From Holacanthus passer (lineage: Eukaryota > Chordata > Actinopteri > Pomacanthidae), in the NCBI GenBank assembly GCA_025331565.1, contig JAFREQ010000040.1:2435501-2499500 (forward strand): DNA of 64,000 nucleotides. Reading direction: 5' to 3'. The position numbers and the translations under genes are program-made. Positions 10,345 to 23,936 of this stretch are shown here, one piece after another. Positions within the stretch are counted from its first letter, which is position 1, and every line of letters starts with the position of its first letter. The notes beneath the pieces are model-generated. The model saw only the letters and a program-made list of their open reading frames with translations, was not told the DNA's origin and searched no databases.

Positions 10345-10795
10345 GGCTGCAACCAGCACCTGGTTAGCTAAGCATTAAGATTGGAAACAGGGGGAAATAG
10401 CCCGTCTCTGTGCAGCGGCGGGAAAATCCATCAACTGGCTGAAGCTCTCTAACAAACATGTCACACCTTGTTTACTTAAAACTGCACAAAAACCAAAGTG
10501 AAAATATGACAAGTTGTGACTGTTCTTTGCAAGCAAGCAGGAACTTCCTGAAATCTTCGCCGGTTGCCTGGAAACTGGTCTCAGTCAGTCACTGAAATTT
10601 GATGTTTGACATTAACGAGATATAACGTGTTTATTCGTGAGTTTTAGAGGTGCTGGTGGGTGGAGGTGCTAAGCTTACCGGCTGTCGCCTGTAGCTACAT
10701 ATTTACTGTAAATGCATGAAAAAAGTGTCATCTAACTCCCGGCAAGAAAGTAAATAAGTGGATTTCAAAAAATGGCAAACTGTTCCTTTAATATC
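10345..10795. mobile_element. Foldback-type repeat, copy 3 (both arms)
   Basis: The left arm runs ACCAGCACCTGGTTAGCTAA, GGAAACAGGGGGAAATAG, ATGACAAGTTGTGACTG and GGAACTTCCTGAAATC. The right arm carries the inverted phrases ACGAGATATAACGTG, GTGAGTTTTAGAGGTGCTGG and AGCTACATATTTACTGTAAA, ending ATGGCAAACTGTTCCTTTAA. The two arms show that the full element is a long palindrome. Confidence 0.7.
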
Positions 10796-13530
10796 AGTTT
10801 TAACCCCTGCACTTCAGTTCATATGGTCCTGACCAAATCAATAAATAAGTTGTTGCCTCTTCATGTGGTTTATATTCACATAGACTTACAGTTTTATTAC
10901 AAACAAAGCCAGAGCTGTCGACATGAAGTCATCCAGTCTCACAGGTCACACATTCATTAAACCGTTGATGTCATCCTGCATCATCTGCGATACTTTGGAC
11001 CCATGTGGCAAAATCAAATAGTGACTCACATAACGTCTTGTAGCACTTTACTGCATCTAATGATTTCACAAAAGGCTCACAGAGACTGAACTGTTAATGA
11101 TTATGATCATTAATAATTAGTCCTGAGTGCAACTGGACTTGATATGATGAAGAATGAAGAGCAGGTTCAAACAGCAGCGTCTTGTACTGTGATATTATTA
11201 TAGGAAGGATAATAAGTGTGTGGTCGTTTTCTCGCTCGCTTTTTAATGAGCAACTGCTCTTTTATCTTTCTGATGCATCAGGGAACATCCCAGCTCTCAT
11301 GTGCTGACACATTAGCATGTTTACCATATGATGCTGCATAATTACTGTATATAGGTTGCTCAAATAGATCTCTCTGGACTTTCGCTTTACAGTACAGAGT
11401 TCATAAAATATGCACACTAATAATAGTTAATGTTTAAATTCATGTTAAATCACATGTCTGCTCTCCCACAGTCCAGTTGTTACAACAAACGCGCCACACA
11501 AGAGTTTGGCTGGAAGCTGACTGAGACCTTCCTTCTCAAAAAGCCTCGGCCCTGTTGTTCAGTCTGCACCACAGTTCGACTGACAGCTTTCACACTGGTC
11601 GAATGGACGGACACACCAGAGTTTGTTTGGACCGAACAGGTCTCCCTCAGAGATTCAACTACAAACACCAGTACCGAGATGTTTGACAGCAATGAAACAA
11701 TCCATAATTAACCTTAGAGAAAGTGGATGGATTTTTCATAACGCTACCACAAATTAGTATTTGCATCAATAACAAAATTACCACTGCACCTACTTGGCTG
11801 GTTTTACGTCCTGGGCATTGGTTCAGTTACAGTTTTCTTAGAATATTTACTGATATTAGTCAGATGACTGCAGACGGAGACAAACACGAGGAGAAAAAGA
11901 GAAATAATATAACTATCTATAACTACAATGAAACTGGGATCATAGTGGTTACATTCATCTTAGACTGCACTCAACCCTGTGGCCTGTCTCCTAGAATAGA
12001 TATATTAGTACGCTACTAAAATATTACCATGTTTTGCCAATTATGTGCTGACAGATATAACACTGTCTGGATCGTGTTCACAGGCATTTTCTTGTGAATT
12101 AAGTGCTTTTATGTACCAGGACTTGGACTCCAGAGACCAGGATTTGCATCCACAGTCACGTCTGCGGTCGACAAAATCACTTTGGTTAATGTCGGGGAAA
12201 GATTGTGCTTTTGGTTAAATGTTGAAAATCACACTGTGTTTCATGATCTGCATTAAACAATGGCCATAATCTTTCTCTAATTATAACCAAGAGCTGCCAG
12301 TACCTGCATATAACCATAAAAAAGTTTAATAATGCTGCTGTCACAACCTGAGATCAGATTTTTTGGCAGAAAATGAATGAAAATCTGCAAATTAACATTT
12401 TACTGACGTGTTCAGTATAAACATTTTTGCAACTTGTCAGACATATTAACATTTCTTGTTAAAGTTGCAAATCAGATGTATATGAATGTAATTTCTGGGG
12501 GACAGCGTTGGCCAACTACACCCTCATTTTTTATTAATGAAAACTGTTTTGGATCACGTGGTCTGTGATTCTTTGAACATCAAGAACAAGAAAGAAACTA
12601 TGAATTTCCCATTAAACATATTAAATTTTGGCATTAGACTAATTATCACCTCCATCAAAGAGGTCAGGCTTTTAATATACGAGACCAATTACAGTCAGTC
12701 TGTGCCAGTATTTGAAGAATTCATCCGCTCTGGGAGGAAGTCTGCACTATTTGGAGTCCAAAGCCAGCGTGGATCCTGTTTTTTCTTCTTTGAATTTTTT
12801 TCTTTCTCAAGAACCACAGCATGTTTGCCTTCAGAGACAGCGAATCATAGTGAGGAGAAAAAAAAACAGTAACAAATTTATGATGTGCATCAGTAAGGAT
12901 TTTAAAATGCATCTATAGGAAACATCCATCACACACACACGCTCACACACTCTCTATGGCCACTTGACAGGACTCCCGAAGGCAATAAGATTTACATGGC
13001 AAGATACACGATTATTGTTTTCCCCCCAACTCTTCTTTCTATTTCCAGCTTTAACACAAGATCTTATTTAATGAGCTCTTGAGCTAGAAGTAGGGCAAGG
13101 CGGAAATAAAAAGCACTCATGTGGGGGCTCCATTCACTGAGGCAGGTTTCCGTTCGCTGTCTAACACGACTGGGAGATTTCAGCAGCTTGCAAATTAAGG
13201 GTCTTTGGGTCACTGTCACTCACAGTGGACCCTTATTATGCCCCAGAGTATATTCTCTAATGGAGAATGGCCGCAGTGAGAGGGGTGAAGGATAAAACGG
13301 GAATGCTGGGAATTGATGGTGGCGAACGTTTTGAGGTCAGATTCTTAAGCTCATTGAAGGGGAAGATATAACAACATCCTACAGATGTACAAAGCATGTT
13401 TATCCACATCAAACCGAGTCCTCTGCAAGATGACGAGAATTATCAACCACAGAAATATTTTCACTAATTGTGCAGCCATAAATAAAAATATACCACCATG
13501 ATACAACTTCATCCATCTGTCAAAAACAAC
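10796..13530. other. Intronic DNA; mostly single-copy, possible conserved stretch at 12960-13340
   Basis: No exon is recognisable. About 12120-12260 holds TTTGGTTAATGTCGGGGAAA, a fragment of the repeat better seen at 17060. From 12960 to 13340 the sequence is balanced in base composition, free of simple repeats and dense in short homeodomain-like and GATA-like words. That is suggestive of regulatory DNA only. Confidence 0.35.
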
Positions 13531-13905
13531 TGTCATAGTTTGGATGTCTTCGTGTATTTGTGTTTGTTCTCCAGTGTTTTTGGTTCAGTGGCTAGGGGGC
13601 GTGGTCTCAGATGCTGGGGTCCTCGGTGTCTCACAGCTGCATCTCATCTCACCTCGTCACTGGCAGCTTTAAAGGACTTTTCATTTCACCTGCAAGCTGC
13701 CAGATTGTCCCTGTCTTTGTCCCTGTTCTCCAGTGTTTTCTTTAACTCTAGTTCCTCATGTTTCCAGTGTTTCTAGGGCTTTTTCCTGCTTTTGGACTTC
13801 CTGTGTTTAGTCACCTTTTGTTTTTCTTGTATCCTGGAGTTTCTTTATTTAATTAATCCCTTTTACCCCTTCACCCTCGACTGTGTCTCGCTCCAGGGAC
13901 CAATT
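13531..13905 (+). mobile_element. Gypsy-type LTR-like fragment
   Basis: The segment opens TGTCATAGTTTGGATG and is pyrimidine-rich, with many TTCC, CCTG and TTTTG words, like the segment at 23937. It continues to CCTCGACTGTGTCTCGCTCC, a phrase typical of the 3' end of fish Gypsy LTRs. The right end is truncated and no coding region follows. Confidence 0.5.
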
Positions 13906-13975
13906 AAGAATTAACTGAAATCGTCCCAACTTTTTTTGCTGTTGAAGCTTAATGTAATGACCATTGTGATAAAAA

Positions 13976-14480
13976 CAACCCTGATTCCAAAAAAGTTGGA
14001 CTCTGTGTAAAATATAAATACAACAGAATGTGATGATCTGCTCATCCTTTTTCACACATACTCAATTGAAACAGTACAAAGACAATATATTTAATGTTTG
14101 ACCTCATCAACCTCATTGATTGTTGTAAATATCTGCTTATTCTGAATTTGATGGCAGCAACATGTTTCAAACAAGTTGGGACAGGAGCAACAAAAGACTG
14201 TGAAAGTTGTGGACTGATCCAAAAACACCTGTTTGGATCAGTCCACAGGTAAACAGGTTCATTGGTAACAGGTGATAGGATCATGATTGGGTATGAAAGG
14301 TTCATCCTGGAAAGACTCAGTCGTTCACAAGCGAGGATGGAGAGAGGTTCAACACTTTGTCAGACACAGTATTACATTACTACTAGATTACTCCATGGGC
14401 TCAGCAACACTTTGTAAAACTGTTGCCGGTAAACAGTTAGTTTGCAAATGATCGCATCAGTGTGTGCATCCTGCTGTTAA
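13976..14480 (+). mobile_element. Tc1-like element, internally deleted
   Basis: The left end CAACCCTGATTCCAAAAAAG is followed by GTACAAAGACAATATATTTA, CAACATGTTTCAAACAAGTT, CACCTGTTTGGATCAGTCC and CAGTCGTTCACAAGCGAGGA. It then jumps to CTCCATGGGCTCAGCAACAC, so most of the transposase gene has been deleted. The right terminal repeat is not recognisable. Homology to 9719-10339 is evident over more than 300 bp. Confidence 0.75.
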
Positions 14481-16302
14481 CCACAACACCCTTTTCTGCG
14501 GAGGTTTGCAGAGACATTTATGTGTCTGTGCAAAAGTGTAATTCCAGCTTCACCAGCGAATTCCTTAATAGCGTTTCTCACATGTCCGACAGCGCACAAG
14601 CGTGTAATTAAAACACTTTAGCTTGTGACTATCATTTAATTCTGATTTGCTCACATGCTGTATGGAAAGTGTTTTTGCTGAATATTCAGAATTTCATCCA
14701 TGTCAACTGAATGAATGAAAATTGAAAAATATAGTTTATATTAATAGCAAATACAGTTTGATTATTATGTTGTATGAGAGTATCTTTGAACCTCTCTGGC
14801 CCAGCACCGTGAGCAGAAAACCATTTTTTATAGACTGAACTGACATGAGAAGAATCTCCCTGCCAAATTAAAACTGGCCCATTCTTCTTTTTTATGGTTT
14901 ATGGAACTGATTTTATTTTCTTTGTGCCTGAGAGACGATAATGAAGGGTTGCGTTTATTAGTTTTTTATTGCTGTACTCTTAATCATGAGAACACGATGC
15001 TGTTTCGATTTCTCTCTGTGCTTATTTAACCTTGTGAAAAATACCCATCATTATTTCCCAGAGCCAAAGGTGACATCTTTCTCTGACCAGCAGTCCAGAA
15101 TGAGAAAATATTCTATTGGCAGTGACCTGATACGGAGGAAAGCAAGAAATCCAAATCACCTTTGAAAGCTGAAACCAGCAATTATTTCGCATTTTCTCTT
15201 GATAAAAGACAATTTTCTGCCAATCAGCTCCTTGATGAATCATTTCAACATCAGAATAATGAGTAAAGTATTGAAAATGATAATATGGGACCTACTTCTT
15301 TCAACAGTTTTAAGTTAGAAGTTTTGAAGTTTCCTTCTTTGCCGCAGCTTTTACGGGCACTTTTATTTTCACTCTGATCACAAACTGGTCTTGATTAGCA
15401 CCCGTCCCCAAAAACAGCAGCTTAAATCTTTACAGTCACACAGATTTGCAGTGTTTAAATTGATGCAGCCATCTGGACCGCCTCCTCTCACAGAAGGTTT
15501 GTGTATCTGAAGCCGAGCCTCCGAAGAGAACACTCAGTTTTCTCCAATAAATACCTTCTAACTAAACCGTCTTTATTGCACCAGAAACATCACAAACGTT
15601 GGAGTAGCGGAGCAGAAGTATCTACGCTGATATCACTTTAATGATATAGTGATGAAAAGACATCTCGCTGAGTGATTTCCCCAATAAAATATGCATGTAG
15701 AGTAGATGTACTTGGCTCCTGGGTTTGCGACGTATAATACAGGTGGATGTTTTAATGACTACATTCACTGTACATGACTGTCAGTAGTCTGATCTCACTG
15801 CAATTACGAGCACTCCAGCCGGAGCACGGGTCAGGAATACATATTGATATAATTATATTGGTATGATTAAGGTCGTAACCTGAATTCTTATACATACAGG
15901 AATAAAATGTGAAGCTCTTGGGGCAATAGATCAGTAGAAAAAAAACGAGAGTCTTCATCCACCACCGCTATAGATGTTAGTTTGAATTCACCTGCTTCAT
16001 GTTTTATTTCTTTCATGACACTTTGATGTGTGAATCATATATTCAGTTTGTCCCAAAATAGTGAATCTGGTCCTGAAATCTGCTTTAATGGCTATAGCCT
16101 GGTGATGAGGATTAAAGGTTGCTGGTTTTTCATATATTTCATACTTTAGATCTGTTCTACCTTTGCCAAGCGTTTGATTTGTGAAAGTGGTAGAAAAACC
16201 TGGAGGGAAGATATTTTTCTGTTCTGTCTTCTTGTTTTAAATTGATTGGGGTCAAAGGTCCAAATCTGACTGCTGCTCTTTGGGGTCATGTGTTTCAATT
16301 AG
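14481..16302. other. Intronic DNA with no recognised feature
   Basis: AT-rich, largely single-copy sequence. The frames near 15022-15243 and 15752-15958 (minus) show no domain. Nothing here supports a gene or a defined repeat. Confidence 0.4.
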
Positions 16303-16720
16303 GGACGTTCCAATTGAGTTTTTCGGGTCCCGATCCAGGTCCTCAGATATTGGTTATCTGCCAAGACCGAGCCCGAGCCAATAAGTTCACATAGCAGCAG
16401 AATATAATATGCAATGTATGTGTCTGACACTTTCTAACAGCTGTAGCCGACTAAATTTTGCATTGATTTTTCCTGAGCCACTTATTCCAAATACTGAAGG
16501 TCAAGGTTCAAAACTATTAACTCTGATAAGCTTAAATTCTTGCTATGATATGAACGAATATGAATATGAATGTGACTCGATACGTCAGAGAGAAGATCAC
16601 TCTGTTGGAGTTGAAAGGATCGGGTTTTGATCAGCTTTATTCAGTACTGATCCATTAAAATATGGCTGGATCAGCTCTGATACTGATCATTAGGATCAGC
16701 TCAGGACATCTGTAGTTATG
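16303..16720. mobile_element. hAT-like non-autonomous repeat rich in GATC words
   Basis: The left end TAGGGACGTTCCAATTGAG and the following TCCCGATCCAGGTCC, with repeated GATCAGC and CTGATC words and GGACATCTGTAGTTATG at the end, fit a fish repeat of the TAGGGATG-CGATCC type. No transposase is present. The family is recalled from memory. Confidence 0.45.
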
Positions 16721-16759
16721 CACAGAACAAAGGTAAAACACTAAATAACTGATGGCACA

Positions 16760-16760
<1 letters not shown>

Positions 16761-16790
<30 letters not shown>
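16761..16790. repeat. TTA trinucleotide microsatellite
   Basis: Ten consecutive TTA units. Confidence 0.95.
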
Positions 16791-16791
<1 letters not shown>

Positions 16792-17059
16792 CAGTAGAAA
16801 AATGAGACAGTCCCAGTGAAAATTGGTGCCATCTCTCTTTTCAGTCAACTCATATTAGTCAATAGGTCCGGACAGGTCAGAATCACCTGTCCAGCCCAGC
16901 AAACTCAACTACAATCTACACAAAGAATTTTTTTGCCAGATGATGTATTTTTATCCTCATTTGCAAAATAACCCCGAGCAGAAAAATACAGCAGATGCAG
17001 AACAATATTGATCCGGTGATTCTGGCCACCTGGAAATGAATCTACGTTTTCTAATCTGA

Positions 17060-17420
17060 CATCACTATGATAAAGGTTTAAAGGGTAAGAAAAGAGTTTG
17101 GTTTTAGGCTAAAATAACTACTTGGTTAAGATTTGGGAACAATCGTTCTGGTTAAAAGAAACCAACACTCACTGATTGTAGGAAACAGGAAGCGACAAGT
17201 GTTCTTCTGTGTCAGAATCTTTTGTTGATCCATCTAACGACGCTGATTTCCTCCATCTGCAGACTGTGAGTCTACAACAACTTCGCACTGTTTAATTCCT
17301 TAATCAACAGTCTCAACTCCAGCCGGCAGAGGGTTTTGACAGTTAAACATAAACATGTTTTTACTGAAACAACTGATGCTGTCATTTTTCTTGGAAGGAC
17401 AGCGGTGGGTCGAAATCAGC
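17060..17420. repeat. Dispersed repeat, copy A (pair with 27290-27640)
   Basis: TACTTGGTTAAGATTTGGGA is followed by TCTGTGTCAGAATC, then GCCGGCAGAGGGTTTTGACAG and AACTGATGCTGTCATTTTTC. The same phrases in the same order occur at 27290-27640. Fragments also occur at 12180, 33700 and 37075, the last two inverted. A dispersed element of unknown class. Confidence 0.6.
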
Positions 17421-19489
17421 TTTTGAGAAAACTATCTGACTCTGTAACTGCCGGTGTTTGACTTTCTGGGTACCGATCACTTAGTTGTGTAAGCTGCTTT
17501 TACAAAAATAGCAGCCTTTGGTTTTGTATGGGAGGGTTGTTGTGAGCCTGAGGGCCTCAACCATTCACTTTACATGCAGCTTGAAAACCAAAACAGTGAG
17601 TTGAAGTTGGTTGAAGTGCGCGTGGAGCCGGGTCGGGTGATGATTTTCAATGGGTTCAGCACTACAAGCAACTCCTTCACTTTACACAGTCATTTGATTT
17701 GATATCAAAAATGTCACTTAATGGAACTTTAAACTGATTTGCCTGATGAGGCACAAAATTAAACCTCAATATGTTAGAGGCCATAACAGCTACTCACAAG
17801 TTTAATTTAATCAAACTCGAAGAGTTAATAACTTCTGTTCTGACTGTATCTGGCTCGAGGCGTCTGTATCAGTTCTGAGTTCGACATGTTTCATTTGATT
17901 AATGTTTACAGCTGACATTTATATTTATATCCCCACCCAGCACACACGCTTCTCAGGTGTCAGTAGGGCTGCCAACATGAAAGTCTCTGAAAACCGAAGT
18001 AAACTGCTCAGAAATATTGTTGTTGTACATGCAAAGCTCCACTATCAGTACATATGACAGTGTGAAAAGACAACAAGGTCTCATTCACGCATTAAAAACA
18101 ACGGTCATTTGAAAGACGCCAACAATGAATATATCAAATAAAACTGATAAGCATTTTCTAATCTGCCACCATTATCGAGGTCAGGTTAAAGTTAAATTTA
18201 GGAAACTAAACTAATTGATTATGATGATTAAGAAACGATCGTGGTCATATTTGAGGCCATTGAGGAAACTGAGGTCATGTGCTGGTTTATTTATCTCCGA
18301 GAATTTGAGGGTTTAAAATTAGAATTATATAATCATACAAACGTAACATAGGGTGGATGTTTTGTTGATTGACTCCACTATTGTTTAGCCTTAAGAGTTT
18401 AAAATTTGAACACTTGACTACTAAAACAGGATTCAGCATTTGTGCACCTGGTTTTTATTCCTGGAAGTGTGGAGAGGACTTTGAAGCAGAATTCAGACTT
18501 TCATGTTGGAAAAAAAAAAACACTGCATAAAACATAAGCAAACAGTTTACTGAAAAAGTTAAATATGAAAAATCCAAATATTTTTGTGCACTTTTCACTT
18601 TGGGGACTTTTTTTAAGAACTTGGACTGGAACTGGGATCCTGGCTTTGCTCCTGATGGCAAAGTAATTGGGTTGAGTTTGGAAGCGAACTGTAAACAAAC
18701 AGTATTTAATGCTAATCACTTGATATCATCTAAGAGTCATCTCAACCAAATCACAACATGCAGACAATTTTCCGAGGTGTTGAGATCTCCGCCATTGTGC
18801 TGCAGCCCAAATTCACTGGAGGCAAATTGGATTTCATTTGTGGTTCTCACTATAATGAAAAAGTACATTTGAATACCTCAACAGCACCGTAAAAAAGAGC
18901 AATAGCGTCCCACAGTGAGCTCTGTGGACAGTTGATTTTCCACTATGTACCTTTACAATAAAATTTATCAGTTGGAAATTCTCAGGTCTGTGAATTATCC
19001 TGAGGAACCAGAATGCTCTTGAGTGTGAGACAAAGCTGCAGCAGGAAGCGTCTATAAGCTTTTATATGTTACGTAATCAAGGTATTTGATAGATTCTCTG
19101 GGACAACGTTGTGGAGGTGAAGAATCTATCACAATTTACAGACTAGGCGTCATAATATTTACACCAGTAACGTGATAGTTTAAGACCCACGTGCAGCTCG
19201 GCTTATTGATTTTTTTTTTTTTTTTTTTTTTAAACACAATCCAACCACATTTGTTAGCTGAAAAGCTTTGAACTCGTCTCAAGCGAAAATCTGAACTTAA
19301 CTGGCTGGATAGCAGATTTTCTTACAAACAAGTTGTTGCGTTTGAGAGTAAACTGTACATCCTCAGAGAGACTCTTTCATCCAGCAGCTCTGCTGAGGGC
19401 TCTCCTTTCATGTTTTATACACAAACCGCTGTTGTAGTCAGCAGGAAAACAGTTTTATTATAAAGTTTGCTGATCATTCAGTCGTTTCT
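17421..19489. other. Intronic DNA with no recognised feature
   Basis: AT-rich sequence with a poly-T tract at 19210-19231. Short frames around 18455-18870 overlap on both strands and lack motifs. No gene is supported. Confidence 0.4.
19210..19231. repeat. Poly-T tract
   Basis: A run of 22 thymines, possibly the tail of a decayed retroposon on the minus strand. Confidence 0.9.
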
Positions 19490-19910
19490 AGGCTTCTATT
19501 GCAGGCAGATGATGGACGCGGTCTTTTTTTGAACGAACCTGCGCGACGGTGTCACGACCTCTCTCTGAAGCTGAATCTCTCAAAAACCAAGGACATGATT
19601 GATTTTCGACAATTGTGCTTTTGAAAGTTTCAGTCTGGTGTCCTGCATTCGGAACCTGGCTGCATTTCTTTAAAATCAGGTTGGAGAGATTTTTGAAGGT
19701 TGAAGATCACTGGAGTTGGGCTCAGCTGGCTGAAATCTTTGAAGGGCATTTGCTCAGCAAGGCAAATGCCATCCTTGACAGTCGTGGTCACCCCCCTGGT
19801 AGAGGAGTTTAAAATGTTCCTCAGTGAGAGCCGCTTCAGATCCTTTAAACACAGCAAAAAGAAGAAACCATTTCTTTTATATATAATATGATCTTGGATA
19901 ATATCTCCTC
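19490..19910 (+). pseudogene. Degraded LINE reverse-transcriptase C-terminal fragment (Rex/Babar-like)
   Basis: At 19551-19613 one frame reads CHDLSLKLNLSKTKDMIDFR. It resembles the conserved LxLNxSKTKEMxxDFR segment just after the catalytic core of fish Rex/Babar-type reverse transcriptases. Further on, KANAILDSRGHP (about 19758-19795) and, in another frame, SESRFRSFKHSK (about 19825-19860) match the C-terminal part, which ends in an RRFRS-like motif. Frameshifts and stop codons separate the pieces, so this is a dead relic. Confidence 0.55.
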
Positions 19911-22900
19911 TGCACATTAAAATACAACAGCTTTAGTACTAGTATTTGTAGCACCTTTAACATTTTATTAGGTGTTGTACATAAACCATTGGATCTTATA
20001 AAGTTTAATGTGGCTATGCATCGCCGTGTTAATATTTCTCCTTTTTCATCGCTGTGTTTTTTAATGCTGTTTTGTGTCTCTGAAGTCCTTCGTCGCTTGT
20101 GACATTGAGCACTGTCTGGTGTCAAGCCTTGCTCAAAACTTCCAATCCTCTTATTTCAAACAGTAATATAAAAGTTCATAAATCCAAATCACGCGTGTTT
20201 TTGCCAAAATTGTGTTTTTCTTGGTGAGCCATTGTGTAAACAGGACACCTCGGGCTGTTTGCTGCCTTCAGATTGGGAATTTAAAGATGATAAACATCCT
20301 GCCCCTTGTTGCTAAACTTCCCTCCAGCTCTTCTTCTCTGCTTTTCTCAGAGCAGAGAGACGCTTCAACACAGACTTATGCAGCTCACAACGTGTTGGAT
20401 AGATGTCACTAAGAAAATACTTCTAATTAATCTGCTAATGAAATTATGACAAACAAGCATCTTTAAGCCAGTGTGGCTGAACATATGCTGCACAAATAAA
20501 ATTGGTAATTAAAAAAACATTGCATATTTTGTCAGAGTGCTTATTGCTTCCTAAATCAGCAGGAGCCTTTTTAACACCAATCAAGTTTTCAACACACACA
20601 GTTTCACACCAGCAGACCATTTGCAAAGACAAATTAATTCATCTGAACTAATTCAAAACTACTCCCCCCCCCATTCATTTTCCTTTTGAATTAATTTACG
20701 GCTAACGCCCATTTTTGCCACATCTGTTCATTTTAGGAAACTTTTTTTTTTTCACAAGCAGCGAGAAAGAAGATGGTAAAAATACACTTCTCTGTTTACA
20801 GCATGAAAGCAGCGTTAGTGACTCAAAGAAACACAGACTCACACTCGTGTCGCATTGATCTGGATTTCAGCAGGAGATATTCTGCTCCCATCATGGATGT
20901 CAAAGGCATAAATGGCGACCGAATATAAGGTGAATTTACATAGAAAGTATCAACCGGTTTTACCATTTAAACATGTGACAACAACATGAAGGAACAGGCT
21001 GAAGTTCAGCTGTGAACCTCAGACACCAAAGACTCTCAAACTGAACTCCATATTTAAAAACTCTTTTGAGTCGAGTGAGGCTTTATTAAGATTTACATAA
21101 ACCTGTTACAATTCATCCATAATCTTGTCACTCTGCAAACATTTTGAAATGCAAAAGCCTGGAAAGTACAACCAACAATAATTCGGCTGCGAGTGCTTTA
21201 CGAGGAGGCGACGGAATGTGACAGGATGTATAATGAAGTTTATCAACTCAAACTCTTATAAAATACTACACATTGTCACTCTTGTACTGTTAGTATGTAA
21301 ATATGTGTCACAGTTTTGGTGCGGTATTAAAACTGTCCAGCCCGTGCTACTGTTTCTAAAGAGATTTTTAGAGACACAAAAATCTCATCCCACAAATCTC
21401 TTAGTTGATCTTCTTTGACTTATTTGCTTCGCACAAAATGGCACCGAGCAGCAAAGATTAGAGCAAACAGAAAAATCTCCTATAGGAGGTTTATTTGTCG
21501 CTGTGACAAAGTCTTCCTTCCACTCTTATTGCAAGTCCTCACCTGTCCACTAGTTGCCTCTGTGTAGTCCCACTTCTGCATACTTCTATCATAAAGAGCA
21601 ACCCAAGGGTCCCATGATTATTATTGTCTTAATGTGTAATTCCTGTTGTTGGGTCTATAGAAGAAGATGTGACTGTTTATTTATGGTGAGTAAAAGTACC
21701 TTTCATTTTTTCACAACGTTAAGTGACTCACAGTTAGAGAACTTCTACGATTTGGGTGGGCATGAAACTCTCCAGGTTCAATTATCAGTACAAAAAAAAT
21801 GCTTTCAAAATATGAAAATTCAAGATAATATCTAGTTCTCTAATTAAAAAATACAAGCTTTTGTACATAAAATCTGCGACGCTAGCAGCGAGCGGAAGCT
21901 AAAGACAAAACAATCTGCCGCCTAAATCAGTCCATTTTGAATCATCTTTCAATTTTGGATTAATCAAGTACGGTGCCACGTTTTGTTCATAAATTCAACA
22001 ACAAAGCTTTTTAAATTGGCTTCCAAACATCTTCCATTTCTTAAACATGCTTTGAGACAGAGTTGTAGCAGAATTTCAGGATATAGTTACCCTTTGATGA
22101 GTTTTAGAGGAAGTCCATTTCCCCATTTTTTATTTTTGCTGACCTCCTGTAACGTCCCACCTTGCTGCAGTGATGAAGTGCGCTCCAAGTCGTGCTCGCG
22201 TCTTTCTGCATCACACCTCTGCAGGTGTTTATGGGTGAGACAGAACATACTTTAACCGCGGCTGAGCAGAAACACACTGATTTTCAGCTTGTTGTTCTAG
22301 TTACTCTTTATAACTCTTTGCCCTCCTCGTTGGCCACATTGTCGATTTGGCCGCGTCACACTGAAGACTTCCTGACACCCCTGCCTGCTTATCTCTTCCA
22401 CTAATGTAACCTTGTCACCTCTTCTTGCTGCAGAACTTCTCCTACGCTGCCAGTTCGACTGCATTCGGGTCCTGTTCCTGCCAGTACCAATGAACTATGA
22501 CATTGTGTGAAGGAGTTAGCTGGCAGGTCACATCTCTGGTTAATTTCCAAATGCACCCAGTCTGAATCCACATCTTACTTGTGTTTAAGGACGGTGAATG
22601 GCACGAGCTTTTCAGAGCTTTACCCAGCAGCCAAAGAAGTGTCCTGTCAATGCCAGGCCTCTAAGTGCTGCACTGTCACTGTGGGTTTACCTGGTGTGGG
22701 TGTGCTCTGAATATTCCTCTGACACTATACAAGTTTGACTAATCCATTCCCACCTCTGACTGCCTCATGCAACAAACGAATCTCTTCTTTTATTTACAGA
22801 ACGTCTGCACAGGACGCGCAGATAGAGCTGGTGAGATAAAATGTAATAAGAGCCGGGAGGATGTAGTGTTATACAATCAAAGTAAACTTCCACTGATACG

Positions 22901-23936
22901 ATAAAGTCCCTGTTGAGTGGGTCTAAAATTGGGATGATGTAATATAAGATATGATAAAGAAAAAAAAAAACTGGATATGGTTCAGTAAACTCACTTTAAA
23001 TTAATTGTTGAACTACACAGAGACATAAATTTTGAGCATGACGAAAAAACTTCAGAACAATAAAATGATTAGATAAAAGGCTTCATAATCTGAGTTAGAG
23101 TCAAGTCGCTGTAAAGATCAATTTGTTCCCGATTTGTTTTTCAGAGGGACAATGTGAAATGTTTTCCAGGCCCTGATGTTTTGATGTGTATTTTCAGACG
23201 TTAGTGTGGTAATTCCCCATCGTGCGTGTAATAGAATTTATATAAGTATAATAATGAAGCTGACGAGGGCAAAAGGCCACATCTTCAAAGTGCAGTACGA
23301 AAACGAAAGCCTGTTCATTTTCTAATGGCAAAATAAAAGGCATTAAGTGTTGCTGTTTATTCTGCGCTTTAATAATTTATGAAACAAGTATCTAGAGTGA
23401 ATATTTGCCCACAGCTCTTTCACATCTGTCAAATAACAGTGTGATCTTTATTTTGCTTTTTGAAGTCTTGAGCTTTCAAAGAGTAAACAAACCTCGCCGC
23501 CTCACCTTGAACCTTAAAGGCCCCCAAAACACATTTTCACAATTAGCATCTTACTGAAAGTGACTGGGCCCTTCATGAACACACACCTTTTTTTTAGTTA
23601 GAGAAGTTTCAGTAATTTTCACCTGCAAGAGTTTTTATTGTTGCTTTTCTCAGTGGTTTAAAGTGGGGCGGGGCTCAGCTGTCGTGTGATGTCACATACT
23701 TTCATGCAGCAATCAGATGTTTAGCAGTATTTGTCAGGTAAACCACACCTGGACGGCCCTGATAGCAGATTAGCTGAGTTTTTGACTATTAACCTCTTAA
23801 TGAATTATAACTACAATTTTTTTTTTTAAGTCCAGGCTTTAACTTTGATTTAAGGGACTTTAATAGGTTTTTTTATACTAACCAAAGTGTAACTGTAACA
23901 CTGACTATCAAAAACTGTCAATTACTAAAAGCTAGC
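19911..23936. other. Intronic DNA, mostly without recognised features
   Basis: Single-copy-looking AT-rich sequence. A C-run lies near 20663-20671. Frames at 21983-22404 and 22507-22710 (plus) have no domain or consistent splice sites. No repeat families with clear ends are seen. Confidence 0.4.
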
